Below, piece by piece: positions 34,217 to 43,779 of a DNA stretch of 64,000 bases (the first letter of the stretch is position 1; every line of letters begins with the position of its first letter). Under the pieces are notes generated by a model, which saw only the letters and a list, made by a program, of their open reading frames with translations, was not told where the DNA came from and did not search any database. A program made the position numbers and the translations under genes. Location of the stretch: positions 1-64,000 of the IMG/VR virus record IMGVR_UViG_3300007634_000002; one strand, given 5' to 3'. Source of the stretch: a virus.

Positions 34217-34693
34217 ATGGCCAATATTTTTAATCGTGAAGTTCAACAGTATGCGGGCGGTTTTCGTGCCGACAAGGGCATTATCACCGCAGCAGGTGGA
34301 CTTAGCGGACTGATGATGCAGAGCTTGACTCTGCAATATCAGCGTCCAATTACGAAGGTGTACGAATTGGGCGTTGCCGGTAATGCTGCAAACGTTTATT
34401 ACGTTGAAGGCAAGCCACAGGGCAACGTCAACGTTGCACACATCGTTGGTTTTAACTTTTCCGTACGCAATTTTTACGCTGCGTACGGCGATGCTTGCTC
34501 GCCAAAACAACTGGCACTTAATGTTGGTTCGGCGCAATGTCCTGCCGCAGGCGCAGTTTCAAGCGGCGTGTTTTCGGTACTTCTCAATTCATGCGTCATC
34601 AGTTCAATCGGTATGAGCGTGCAGGCGCAGAACTTGATTATCAACGAAAACTCAGTACTTGAGTTTGCCGACCTGTCTTACACCGGCGACTAA
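34217..34693 (+). CDS. tail tube protein
   Basis: 158 residues with AGGAGG upstream. It lies straight after the sheath and before a strong terminator, the standard position and size of the tube subunit. It is beta-rich: ITKVYELGV, VYYVEGKPQGNVNVAHIVG, FSVLLNSCVISSIGMSV, then NSVLEFADLSYTGD. A similar strand order occurs in the product of 43306-43779, which may cap or start the tube. Confidence 0.78.
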   Translation: MANIFNREVQQYAGGFRADKGIITAAGGLSGLMMQSLTLQYQRPITKVYELGVAGNAANVYYVEGKPQGNVNVAHIVGFNFSVRNFYAAYGDACSPKQLALNVGSAQCPAAGAVSSGVFSVLLNSCVISSIGMSVQAQNLIINENSVLEFADLSYTGD

Positions 34694-34720
34694 GTTTAAA
34701 AGTTTGTTACTTATTATGCG

Positions 34721-34748
34721 CCCCGTGGTATTATTACCACGGGGTTTT
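34721..34748 (+). terminator. rho-independent terminator after tube
   Basis: A perfect 10-bp stem CCCCGTGGTA / TACCACGGGG with a TTAT loop and four T after it. It closes the sheath-tube unit. Confidence 0.9.
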
Positions 34749-34775
34749 CCTTTATCCTGATCTATATGGTGTTGC

Positions 34776-37571
34776 ATGAATGACTCGCATCTTGGTGCGA
34801 CTGACAATATTTTCGGTAATAACAACAATTCCAGCGTACCTCAACTAGACTCTGCGCTTCGTAACTTAGAGGCTATGTTTATTAGTCCTCACGCTAACGC
34901 GCGAGACGTTAATCGAGTTTTGCAGACACAACACAATGTACTTGGCAGTCAATCTCTCATTATCGGTGTTGTTGCGCACACTATTCCTTATCTGGGGTGG
35001 CATCGCGTTCAATTAAACGATAGTCGCGGTGTGATGCGTTGTTGTTCGCTCAGTACGGCTAGTTTTATGCCGTTTGGTGTACGTGATGCAACGGTGTATC
35101 CTGCTGGCTCAACGGTTTTGGTATATACGCCTCGAAATTCACCATTTGGTTATATTATTGGTTCTATTCCTTCGGTGTATCCCGTCAAAAAGTTAGAAGA
35201 TTTAACTCAAGGTAAAAATTATTCCGACTTTATCAGTCAAGGCGGAATGTCGGGCATGTTTCAAGAGCAAGTGCATTCGTATCCCGTGCAACGTCTTTTA
35301 AACGCCGCCAGTGCGCTTGATTTTTCAGCAGGCCGTCCTCGAGACCTAACGTCGCAAGAAAAGGTGTTTAGTACCGCTACAGGTTTGTTATTTTCGCTTG
35401 ATGACTACATGTTCCAATTACGTGTTAACGAAATGTGCGGTATTTGGGGCTCGTTGATCGATAGCCACTTACGTATCGCAGGACAGCAGTTATTGGTAGA
35501 ATCCGCAACCTACGAACTTGATACAGGTAACGATGAAGGCGAATCTACTTTTGTTGCGGGCGTAGCCACGTATCCGTGGGAAGCGCTGGGATTGTCACGT
35601 CCTGATACGCAAATTGGTAGTGACTACACTGACGGTTTAAATAATGCTGATGCGTTTAAACGGCAAGATGATCCTGACAAAGGGGCGTGGCCGTATGCGC
35701 CATATGACGTAAGCGGTAAACCCGAGACGACGGAGTCACGTGCCACAGAAGACACGGCCGATTCCCGCCCATTCTACCGTTACCGCGAATACGGCGGATA
35801 TCTAGGACAGGGACATGTGCGTGAAGTTGCCGTACCACTTTTTGACGGAAAAAATACACTTTCTGCACGTTCACCTGAGGGCGTGTTTGAGGAATGGATT
35901 GGATTAGACGGATCGTACCATTTATTTAGCGCCAAATCCGTCATGATAGGTCGGCGTGTTAACATGCCAATTGCGGAGCAGCGCAAAGATGCAGCTGACG
36001 GTACTGGCGACGACGCTAAAGCGGATAATTATCGGTATTCAGGTTACTTCGGTAACGCAACACAACATCGTGTCGGCGATGTACGCGTACCTGACGACAA
36101 TCCAAGCATTCGTCGGGTTATGGGCGTAGATGAATTAATCGCTTATGCAGTTAATTGGAAACGCGTGCATCCCTTCCATTACCACAAGAACGATTACCGG
36201 GTACGGGAAGAATCGGAAGGCACTACGTTTACACAAGTGCAGGACAATTTGAATTTTGCAGAATTGGGCGGGGCTAACACCATGTCACCGGTGTCTCCTC
36301 GCTCTATGCGTATCGATCATCGTTACGCCGAGGTCTTGTACTATCAAACAACGTCTTTCTTGTGTTTCCTCGAAGATGGCGGTGTTGTTTTAGCCGACGG
36401 TTTTGGTTCTGCAATCAAAATGGTTGGCGGTAAAATTCGATTGGAATGTGCTGGGGATATTGAACTGGTACCCGGAAGAAACATAGTTGTTATGGGTAAT
36501 CAGATTGTGTTGAGAGCTAAAACTTCTGTAGACATTTCTGCATCTGATAACGACGTGCGTATTAAAGCACAACGCAATTTGCACATGTTGGCAGGTAATG
36601 GCGGCCAAGGCGGTGTACTTGTTGAGTGCAAGGGAATGGGCTCGTTGCAAGAATACGAAAACAACATTGGCCAAGACGTTGTTTCAAATGGAATTGTATT
36701 TAAAGCTCCCGACAGCGTAGTTGCTGCATATGGCGGAGACGTGTATTTGCGTTCGGCAGCGGATAAACAAATCAATTTGGACGCTGACAAAGGACGCAGT
36801 CAAATTAATTTCTACGGTAGTCGTGTAGCTGTATTCTGCAATAAAAGCGTTGATTTCCTTATAGGTCCGTCCAACGAAGACAGTACCGTTAATTTTGCGT
36901 ATAGTTTTAACGCAACCAGCGCAATCCTTCCAGTAAACCTATTAGTTGGGGGCAACATTACTAATTACGGCGACAACAAAAGCATTTTTACAACTGGCGG
37001 CGTATACGCTAAAGGCAGCATTGCAACGCTTAAAACTTTTGCCCAGTCTAAGGCGGGTATGGTTGGAAAAGTTCCAGACACGTTATCTGGTGCTTTGGAT
37101 GACATTACCAAGCCTCAAGCAGATGCCGTAGCCGCATTTAAAGATGCAGGTAAAGAAATGCACGACACGTATTTTGTGCAGTCGTATTACCAAGACAGAC
37201 AACTTGGCAACGACACCACAATTAAAAATATGCAATTTAGTTATCGAGATACCGAAGATCAAAACCAGTATAAAACCGCAAATATGTTGTGGGATCAGCG
37301 TCGTTGGGAAAAATTTGTATCGTTGGGTCTTGGTACTGGCGGTGAAAGCTGGATTGAAAATCCCGTGTCATATCAAGGTGTAGACTTGTATCCGTGGCCC
37401 GGGCGTAAAGCGTGGAAAGAGGAAGAAAATTTTATGATAGCCATAGGTGGAGGCTTGTTAGATACAGCAACAGGAAATGCAGCGTCTCGGGCGTCGGGGG
37501 TTTACGACGAGCCTGAATTGGGTAATATACAGAACGTAACGATGGAAGAAGGTTTTCTCCAAATAGGGTGA
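34776..37571 (+). CDS. central spike / gp5-like baseplate protein
   Basis: 931 residues. Residues ~55-130 look like the OB fold of T4 gp5 and related spikes (VVAHTIPYLGWHRVQLND, VYPAGSTVLVYTP, then GYIIGSIPS). Residues ~535-680 are a run of regular short strands with Asn/Asp/Lys turns (IKMVGGKIRLECAGDIELVP, IVLRAKTSVDISA), as in the needle-like beta-helix of spike proteins. A large insert of ~300 residues lies between. The C-terminus is polar. No lysozyme domain is evident, in contrast to T4 gp5. It sits between tube and chaperones instead of next to the hub, which is unusual but possible. No clear ribosome site is seen. Confidence 0.55.
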   Translation: MNDSHLGATDNIFGNNNNSSVPQLDSALRNLEAMFISPHANARDVNRVLQTQHNVLGSQSLIIGVVAHTIPYLGWHRVQLNDSRGVMRCCSLSTASFMPFGVRDATVYPAGSTVLVYTPRNSPFGYIIGSIPSVYPVKKLEDLTQGKNYSDFISQGGMSGMFQEQVHSYPVQRLLNAASALDFSAGRPRDLTSQEKVFSTATGLLFSLDDYMFQLRVNEMCGIWGSLIDSHLRIAGQQLLVESATYELDTGNDEGESTFVAGVATYPWEALGLSRPDTQIGSDYTDGLNNADAFKRQDDPDKGAWPYAPYDVSGKPETTESRATEDTADSRPFYRYREYGGYLGQGHVREVAVPLFDGKNTLSARSPEGVFEEWIGLDGSYHLFSAKSVMIGRRVNMPIAEQRKDAADGTGDDAKADNYRYSGYFGNATQHRVGDVRVPDDNPSIRRVMGVDELIAYAVNWKRVHPFHYHKNDYRVREESEGTTFTQVQDNLNFAELGGANTMSPVSPRSMRIDHRYAEVLYYQTTSFLCFLEDGGVVLADGFGSAIKMVGGKIRLECAGDIELVPGRNIVVMGNQIVLRAKTSVDISASDNDVRIKAQRNLHMLAGNGGQGGVLVECKGMGSLQEYENNIGQDVVSNGIVFKAPDSVVAAYGGDVYLRSAADKQINLDADKGRSQINFYGSRVAVFCNKSVDFLIGPSNEDSTVNFAYSFNATSAILPVNLLVGGNITNYGDNKSIFTTGGVYAKGSIATLKTFAQSKAGMVGKVPDTLSGALDDITKPQADAVAAFKDAGKEMHDTYFVQSYYQDRQLGNDTTIKNMQFSYRDTEDQNQYKTANMLWDQRRWEKFVSLGLGTGGESWIENPVSYQGVDLYPWPGRKAWKEEENFMIAIGGGLLDTATGNAASRASGVYDEPELGNIQNVTMEEGFLQIG

Positions 37572-37578
37572 GGTTTAC

Positions 37579-38559
37579 ATGGGTAAGTCGATTAACCTGA
37601 ATCGTCAGCAAGAATTGCTGGCACGCGTCACAGGTGGTAAGAATTTGCCACCTGCGGCTGTTCCAACTGAAACAATTGTATCTACGAAAACCGACGAGAT
37701 AACTGGAAATATTGCCGAGATTATGGCAGAAGAAAAAACGCGTATGGCACAAACACCTACGCCTAACGCTGGTAAATTTATACCGCCTGAACCGATTGCC
37801 GTTGCAGATTTGTCTCCCGAAAAAATGGCTGAAATTAGAAAATCACTTAGTAACTTAGGCGGAAGTACAAATATAACCATTGAAAACGATACGCCCGAAC
37901 CTGCACCTGCATCTCCAATACCTGAACCTACGCCGCTTAATGTCTTAGGACCAGACAGCAATGAAACAGGGATTGATACACCAATTACTGTTTGCCCGCG
38001 TTGTGCGTGGGATTTGACCCTAAGAAATGGCCCTGAGCCAACGTATGACGACAAGCTCAAGTTCATCACGGCTATGTTGGCAAATAAACCTTTTGTTAAA
38101 CGGTACAGTTTATTTAACGGGGAATTGTTTGTTACGTTCCGGTCATTGCGCCCCAAAGAAATTGATACGTGTTACGAGCAAATTGTGTATGACGTCAACG
38201 AAGGCAAGATTAAATTTCAAGGGGATCTGTACGAAGTTGTTAACAGGTATCGTTTTTACTTACAGCTCGTTGAAATTAAGACCAAGAACACTAATGGTTT
38301 TTCGTTTGAGTTTCCTGAAGGTTTTACTCCCAAGACTAACAAGACGGCTACAACGTTTTGGGAGTTACCAGAAACCCTTGCACCTGACGATCGTGGGTTA
38401 GGTATCGTCGAAGAATATATGACGGCTGAGATTTTTCAAACAGAATCTCTTCACCGCGTAGTTGCCTCGACGTGCCGTGATTTTAACCGCATGGTTACGC
38501 AGTTGGAGGCGATGGTAGACAACGCAAATTTTTGGAAACAGACAGAAACGCCGTCCTGA
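37579..38559 (+). CDS. tail assembly chaperone, short (G-like) form
   Basis: 326 residues, upstream of the tape measure gene, the standard place for tail chaperones. The N-terminal ~140 residues are Pro/Glu/Thr-rich and disordered. A compact domain follows, opening with VCPRCAWDL, then FVKRYSLFNGELFVTFRSL, and a long helical end. The slippery AAATTTT (38526-38532) lies 27 bases before its stop, with a hairpin downstream. A -1 shift joins the second frame to give a predicted 487-residue GT-like protein (318 + 169). Both forms would fold the tape measure protein during tail assembly, as in lambda. Confidence 0.75.
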   Translation: MGKSINLNRQQELLARVTGGKNLPPAAVPTETIVSTKTDEITGNIAEIMAEEKTRMAQTPTPNAGKFIPPEPIAVADLSPEKMAEIRKSLSNLGGSTNITIENDTPEPAPASPIPEPTPLNVLGPDSNETGIDTPITVCPRCAWDLTLRNGPEPTYDDKLKFITAMLANKPFVKRYSLFNGELFVTFRSLRPKEIDTCYEQIVYDVNEGKIKFQGDLYEVVNRYRFYLQLVEIKTKNTNGFSFEFPEGFTPKTNKTATTFWELPETLAPDDRGLGIVEEYMTAEIFQTESLHRVVASTCRDFNRMVTQLEAMVDNANFWKQTETPS

Positions 38560-38576
38560 TTACTCGGGCGTTTCTG
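38526..38576 (+). promoter_or_regulatory. -1 programmed frameshift site with downstream hairpin
   Basis: A AAT TTT in the zero frame fits the X XXY YYZ slippery heptamer. Ten bases later a perfect 10-bp stem (CAGAAACGCC 38543-38552 with GGCGTTTCTG 38567-38576, 14-base loop) can stall the ribosome. The -1 frame has its last stop at 38484 and then stays open to 39041. Confidence 0.8.
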
Positions 38577-39041
38577 CGCGGCATTATAAAGCCGGAAACT
38601 TGTCAAATTAATGATTCTTCGTGGTGGGCAAGAACAATGCCTTTGGTGCAAGCCATGGCATCGTTGGACGAACTTGATTTGTTGAAAGTGTTACACAATC
38701 ACCAGTGCGCACTTATATCTAACAGCAGTCTGGAAAAGGATTCGTTCAAGTCGGTGCAGACGCAGGCCAGAGACCTGTTTCAGGATATGATAAGTATTAT
38801 GCGCCCTTGGCAAACCAAGGACAGTGCAGCTGTTACTAAGCAAACGCTCGTAGAAGCGTTTACGCAAGAGTTTGGAGACCCTAACGATCCTGCCGTTGTC
38901 GCTAAGTACAAGGCTGCTGCGGATAAGCAACGAGAGGAGTTGATGCAAACCAAACAAGCAGGAGTTGATGCGGCACAACAGGTACAGGAATTGGAACAAA
39001 GACTTACTCAGAAAATTCCAAGACCACGAGGTAAGACGTAA
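38532..39041 (+). CDS. tail assembly chaperone, -1 frame extension (T-like)
   Basis: 169 codons joined to the preceding gene through the frameshift; it has no convincing start of its own. It contains LRGIIKPETC, a helical core with DELDLLKVLHNHQCA, and a charged, probably coiled-coil C-terminus. In lambda the GT product is made at a few percent of G and binds the tape measure. The stop overlaps the tape measure start by one base. The same role is inferred here from the frameshift, order and size. Confidence 0.72.
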   Translation: METDRNAVLITRAFLRGIIKPETCQINDSSWWARTMPLVQAMASLDELDLLKVLHNHQCALISNSSLEKDSFKSVQTQARDLFQDMISIMRPWQTKDSAAVTKQTLVEAFTQEFGDPNDPAVVAKYKAAADKQREELMQTKQAGVDAAQQVQELEQRLTQKIPRPRGKT

Positions 39042-42000
39042 TGGACCCACAAAGCATAACTAATATTCTCGGCATGGGAGCAAGTTATGCGCCGCTGGCT
39101 TCCAATTTAGCGCCACAGTTTTCATCATCCATGTCAGGGTTACCTCTTCCCGGTGGCCCTGAGACGCGATTAATGTTTGAAATGGCGTTGGGTTCTCAAT
39201 TCAATTCGATTATGTCAAAAGCTGGAATGGCTGGAATTGGTGTCGGGCACGGTCAAAACATGTACGACAGGCTTCAGTCTCAGGAATTCTATAGACGTTT
39301 ACAGGAATCGCAGGCAGATGCAGCTAAGCAAGACAGATCTTCGTTCATGGGTACTATGCGCGGTATGGCGTTGCTGACAGGACAACCATTCACGCCAGAG
39401 ATGAAAACAGCCGCCGGGCATATTTCAGATTTAGCCGTTTCTGCTTCGCCCTTCCTCGCCCCTATGTTCGGGGATGTGATTGACCAACTTCACGGTCGGC
39501 GTGGTTCTGCAATGATTATGCAGCAACGCATGGCGTCAGCTGGGCGCTATAGATTGGATCCAACTACCGGTCAAATGGGCATGAGTAATCAATCGCTTAA
39601 ACGTTTAAACGAAAATATCATGGAGGATTTTTATTCAGACGAAAAAATCGGACAAATGAAAGGCATTTCCGCAGGACAGCTTGGTTCTCTTTACAGTGAA
39701 TTATCGACGCGTGGCATGATTGCAGGGTCAGCATTCCGTCCGTCAATTTCTGCGGCGGATTTAACCAAGAACATGTCTGCCGATGATGCCGTAGCTTTGG
39801 CTAGAAGAGCAGGCGTGCAGAACATACGTAAAGGCAAAAATGGTCAGGTTGATCTTAGCGGTATGGGTTCAGACGATTTAAGCAAATTAACACAGGCTGC
39901 AACACAAGATGCTGGATTCATGGAGAAATTGGATACAAACAAAGTAAAGCGGTCATTGAAATCGCATCTTGAAGCTATTACAGCGATGCGTGATATTTTT
40001 GGCGACGCAGGTAAACCCAATGCACCTATACCCGAATTGATGCGGGCGTTAGACGCTATGTCTATGGGTTCAATGGGACAAGTTGACGCAGGCCGTCTCG
40101 CTAAGACGGTGCGACAAACATATTATCTTGCTAAAAGCGCAGGCATCAGTGCAGATACCGCTATGTTGATTCAGCAAGACGCCGCAGTGCATGGCCGTCA
40201 GTTGGGAATTGAATCGCCGTTTGCCATGACAGCAACGCAACACGCTTTAGCATTCAACGCAACATTACGCTCTTCAGGTGCTTTCGCCACGCCTGTGTTT
40301 GGTGGTATGACAGAAGCTCAAATGACACAGTTCGGTCGCAAATTAACAACACAAGGAATCGCTTCTAATCTTGGTACGCGCTTCGGTACTTTGGCGCGTA
40401 TGCGTGATGCTATGGACGGTAAGGTAGCTGGTACCGACTTGGGGGGCGTACTGGAAGCAATCCAGAACAACGAGACATTTGCTACGATCGGCGGCCGAAA
40501 AGTTGATTTGACAAAACTTACTAATCAGCAGGTTGAACAAATTGGTGTTAACGCAGGATTGTCCAAAAGTACAATTGCGAACATGCTTACGCAGAAACCA
40601 CAAGCACGTGAAGCATTAGACCGTAACCCTGAGTTGGCAGCCTACGTACGTGAGACAGCACAACCAGCAGAAGTAGGCCGTACGCTAACACGTTCAGCTG
40701 TAGCTTCTCTTGGTGCCGGATTGCGCCCTTATGGTATTTCCGGAACGCAGCTGTCGGGACTTGCAACCAATGTCGTTGCTAAAATGCGTGAGTTAACGCC
40801 TGACGATTACAACCAAATGCCTGACTTTGAAAAGAATATGGCGCGTATTATTGAAGAGCAATTACCCGCTAATGTCCGAAACGCTTTACCTAAAAATCCA
40901 GAACAACGTCAAGCTGCTCTTCGCATGTTGGCCACGTCCGTTATTGGCAACATGGACAAGACGACAATGAAGGGCATGAACGCCAAGTTGCAGAACGTAC
41001 TGACAACTACAGATCCACGTGTTTTGGCAGAAACGCGGTCACGACAACAATACGAAAAAATACAGGATGTTGCCCGTTCTACGATGTCAGGTGTAACGGG
41101 TGATTCGATGCTACGCAGTATTGTGGACGCAGTTAAAAATACAAAAGAAGGTGATCCTGACGCTGGCATGAAAATTATTGGCGCGGCACTTGGTGGCATA
41201 GACATTGCCACAATTAGAGAAAAGCTTGGGGCACCAGTAGAAGAAATGGGCAAAGTTCAGCAAGAAATTGAAGATTTAGCTAAAAAACAAATGAAGTTCA
41301 AACCCAACACAAAAGAATACAAAGATTTGCAAAAGGAAATTGACGTCAAACAAACGGCGCTTAAAGGTGCTGTAGATAAACTTCAGAAAGGCGCCGCTGC
41401 CGTAGGAGCTGTTTCAACAACAGGAATTACCAATGCAGACATGGATGCCGCAACAGAAGCATCTAAACGTAGCAGTACGCTTAGCGTAACTATGGGTGGC
41501 ATGTTTGGCGTTAATCAGAACATTACTGCGGATGAAATTGAAAAATATAAAACAGATATTACTGCAAATGTAAAAAAACAAGCTAGTGCGGTACTGATGG
41601 ATCCTAAAGCAACACCAGAGCAAAAAGCAACAGCAACTAAACAAATAGATGATATAGCAGCAGGTAAATTTAAAGTTTCAGACGCAGCTGCGCGCAAAGG
41701 AATTAGTGACGAACGCGCCCGCATGGTTAAAGAACCGATTACAGAAGCTGAAATTGATGCCTTATTGAAAACTGACGCAGCAAAAGGCAGTACCCGTAAA
41801 GAAGCAAGCGATTTTCTTATGATGCAAAAAAGAGCCGCAGCCTTAGGCATTACTGAAGCAGACATTGAGGAGCACCTCGGCCACCGTAGAGCTATTGATG
41901 TAGTTCCAGATACGCTTGCATCGAAGCAAGAATCAATGATTGCGCTTATGACGTATAACGAATTCCGCGTATCTGACGCAGAAATTAACAAAGAAATGAC

Positions 42001-43291
42001 AAAGAATAATGTGCGCGATCCTGAACAGGCGCGTACAAACATTCTAAAACAACGTCAAAAAGAAAAAAGTGAAAAATTCGATGAGTTCCGTAAGACGGAT
42101 GCTGGCGCGCACATGAAAAAATTAGAAGATGAGGATAAGGCCAACCTTAGAAACATGATTGATAAATTGCGTGAACCGTTGGCTGTTTTGAAAATGGGCA
42201 AGGGCGCGCTAGATACCGCAGCTGAACTTGAAGGAATTCAGCAAAAAATGACCAATCTTGCCGCAGACTTTAGCGGCGGCGATATGGCTAAATTCCGTGC
42301 GGGTATTTTTACCGAAGACGTTATAAGCGATCCCAAGAAATCGCAAGCGGCTGTGGAAGCGCAGCAAGAAATGGCCAATTTAAATAAACAACGTGACGCC
42401 GTATTGAAAGGCATGCGTGGCGCAAACGTAGGGAAAGACGCCAAAGAAATCCGTATGAAAACTGCGGCGCTTAAAGCCGCTGGTGTTGACGTAAAAGGAA
42501 CAACTCTTGAAGAAATCAACAAACAAATCGCAGGGTTAGATGCGGGGGCTAAGAATAAATTTCAAACAGAATATGCTGATACTGAAAAACTAGAAAAGTT
42601 TGACGAAAAAGACGTTGCCCTTATTAAAGAAACGGGCAACGACAAATTGTCTAAAGAACAAAAAATTAAGTTAGACAAAAGCATAGAAGCGCGCGCCAAG
42701 GTTCTAGGCATGGATCCTGCGGAACTGCGGCGTTTGTACGACAAACGCAGACCTGAATTAGAAAAAGCCGCAGAGGCGGAAAAATTACAAGGTTTAAAAA
42801 ATTCTGAAGTAGCCGATCGCTTTAAAGGTTTGGCTATGCCTGAATTAAGTGCAGACGGACGCAAAAAATTAGATGAGTTGCTGGGAGGTGAAAACGGTGC
42901 CAACGTCAAACAAGAACTTATTGGATTTATTGGCGCAAAAGAACGATTGCAAACTGTTGGAAAAGATAAGAAAAAGAACTTGGACGAAATACAAAAAGCG
43001 TATGACGAAGGTATGAAAAAAGGCGACATGGCGGACTTTACGAAAGAATTTGGTGTTCGAGCAATTGATGACATTAAAACCATGAATCGCGTGGTTAAAA
43101 AAGGTGCAAAAGAAGAAGACTTCTTGAAGAGTTTGGAACAAGCCAAACAAAGGCCTGATGCAAAAGCCGCAGATCCTAAAAAAGAATTGGTCGTTAAAGG
43201 TGAATTGTCCGGTAAGTTTGAAATTGTTGGTAATCAACTGCAAGGTAAAAACCTGCAAATAAACAATGGTCGCGGCGCAATGGACGCTTAA
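39041..43291 (+). CDS. tape measure protein
   Basis: 1416 residues, mainly helical, beginning directly after the chaperone pair and followed by tube-end/baseplate genes. N-terminal ~450 residues are Met/Ala/Gly-rich. Residues ~700-1400 are strongly charged (Lys/Glu/Asp) with coiled-coil character. No lytic domain is evident. At about 0.15 nm per residue, a family rule, it would correspond to a tail of about 210 nm. It is the longest gene in the tail core and fits no other role. Confidence 0.83.
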   Translation: MDPQSITNILGMGASYAPLASNLAPQFSSSMSGLPLPGGPETRLMFEMALGSQFNSIMSKAGMAGIGVGHGQNMYDRLQSQEFYRRLQESQADAAKQDRSSFMGTMRGMALLTGQPFTPEMKTAAGHISDLAVSASPFLAPMFGDVIDQLHGRRGSAMIMQQRMASAGRYRLDPTTGQMGMSNQSLKRLNENIMEDFYSDEKIGQMKGISAGQLGSLYSELSTRGMIAGSAFRPSISAADLTKNMSADDAVALARRAGVQNIRKGKNGQVDLSGMGSDDLSKLTQAATQDAGFMEKLDTNKVKRSLKSHLEAITAMRDIFGDAGKPNAPIPELMRALDAMSMGSMGQVDAGRLAKTVRQTYYLAKSAGISADTAMLIQQDAAVHGRQLGIESPFAMTATQHALAFNATLRSSGAFATPVFGGMTEAQMTQFGRKLTTQGIASNLGTRFGTLARMRDAMDGKVAGTDLGGVLEAIQNNETFATIGGRKVDLTKLTNQQVEQIGVNAGLSKSTIANMLTQKPQAREALDRNPELAAYVRETAQPAEVGRTLTRSAVASLGAGLRPYGISGTQLSGLATNVVAKMRELTPDDYNQMPDFEKNMARIIEEQLPANVRNALPKNPEQRQAALRMLATSVIGNMDKTTMKGMNAKLQNVLTTTDPRVLAETRSRQQYEKIQDVARSTMSGVTGDSMLRSIVDAVKNTKEGDPDAGMKIIGAALGGIDIATIREKLGAPVEEMGKVQQEIEDLAKKQMKFKPNTKEYKDLQKEIDVKQTALKGAVDKLQKGAAAVGAVSTTGITNADMDAATEASKRSSTLSVTMGGMFGVNQNITADEIEKYKTDITANVKKQASAVLMDPKATPEQKATATKQIDDIAAGKFKVSDAAARKGISDERARMVKEPITEAEIDALLKTDAAKGSTRKEASDFLMMQKRAAALGITEADIEEHLGHRRAIDVVPDTLASKQESMIALMTYNEFRVSDAEINKEMTKNNVRDPEQARTNILKQRQKEKSEKFDEFRKTDAGAHMKKLEDEDKANLRNMIDKLREPLAVLKMGKGALDTAAELEGIQQKMTNLAADFSGGDMAKFRAGIFTEDVISDPKKSQAAVEAQQEMANLNKQRDAVLKGMRGANVGKDAKEIRMKTAALKAAGVDVKGTTLEEINKQIAGLDAGAKNKFQTEYADTEKLEKFDEKDVALIKETGNDKLSKEQKIKLDKSIEARAKVLGMDPAELRRLYDKRRPELEKAAEAEKLQGLKNSEVADRFKGLAMPELSADGRKKLDELLGGENGANVKQELIGFIGAKERLQTVGKDKKKNLDEIQKAYDEGMKKGDMADFTKEFGVRAIDDIKTMNRVVKKGAKEEDFLKSLEQAKQRPDAKAADPKKELVVKGELSGKFEIVGNQLQGKNLQINNGRGAMDA

Positions 43292-43305
43292 AGAGGTTAC
43301 CAGTC

Positions 43306-43779
43306 ATGCCGACATTATTTGCTAACTGTCCGGGCCGTGTCGTGCAGGTACGGCAGCCAACGTCGTATTGTGACATTCGCATGATTGCTATTAACAATCA
43401 AAGCCTTACAGACTTAAGTTATCAACGTTCTGCCGTAATACTAACGCGCATCACTGTAAGCCATCAAGTTAATGCACAGTTTCTGCACACTGTTGGCAAT
43501 CGTGTATACATTTATTCTTTTGGGGATAGGATTGGCCAAATTACGTTGTCAGGATTGGCATTTGCTCAGACATGTGAACGAGGCCCGTCTGTGCATTCTG
43601 GAGCAAATGTTTTTAACTGGTACATTGCCAACAAGGCCAGTACTAAAGTAACTCCCTTGTTTGTCACGATCTACAACACAACATTTCAGGCATTTCTTTT
43701 GGGCCTCAATATGGAAGTCATTGATCCAGCAACCAAGCTGGTGCAATGGAATCTTACTCTAGCCACTATGCCGGGATGA
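43306..43779 (+). CDS. tube-like baseplate protein, possible tube initiator
   Basis: 157 residues. The order of strands resembles the tube protein: ILTRITVSHQV, VYIYSFGDRIGQITLSGLAF, then a Cys, and a final strand LVQWNLTLATMPG. Proteins with a tube fold lie between the tape measure and hub in several myoviruses, where they start the tube. This one has the right place and size. It overlaps the next gene by ATGA. The comparison to the tube is by eye and is modest. Confidence 0.5.
   Translation: MPTLFANCPGRVVQVRQPTSYCDIRMIAINNQSLTDLSYQRSAVILTRITVSHQVNAQFLHTVGNRVYIYSFGDRIGQITLSGLAFAQTCERGPSVHSGANVFNWYIANKASTKVTPLFVTIYNTTFQAFLLGLNMEVIDPATKLVQWNLTLATMPG

Noticed and set aside
42562-43146. 194-codon minus-strand ORF opposite the tape measure
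   Set aside because: It lies wholly inside the tape measure gene, is Ser/Phe-rich from reverse reading of Lys/Glu codons, and has no ribosome site.
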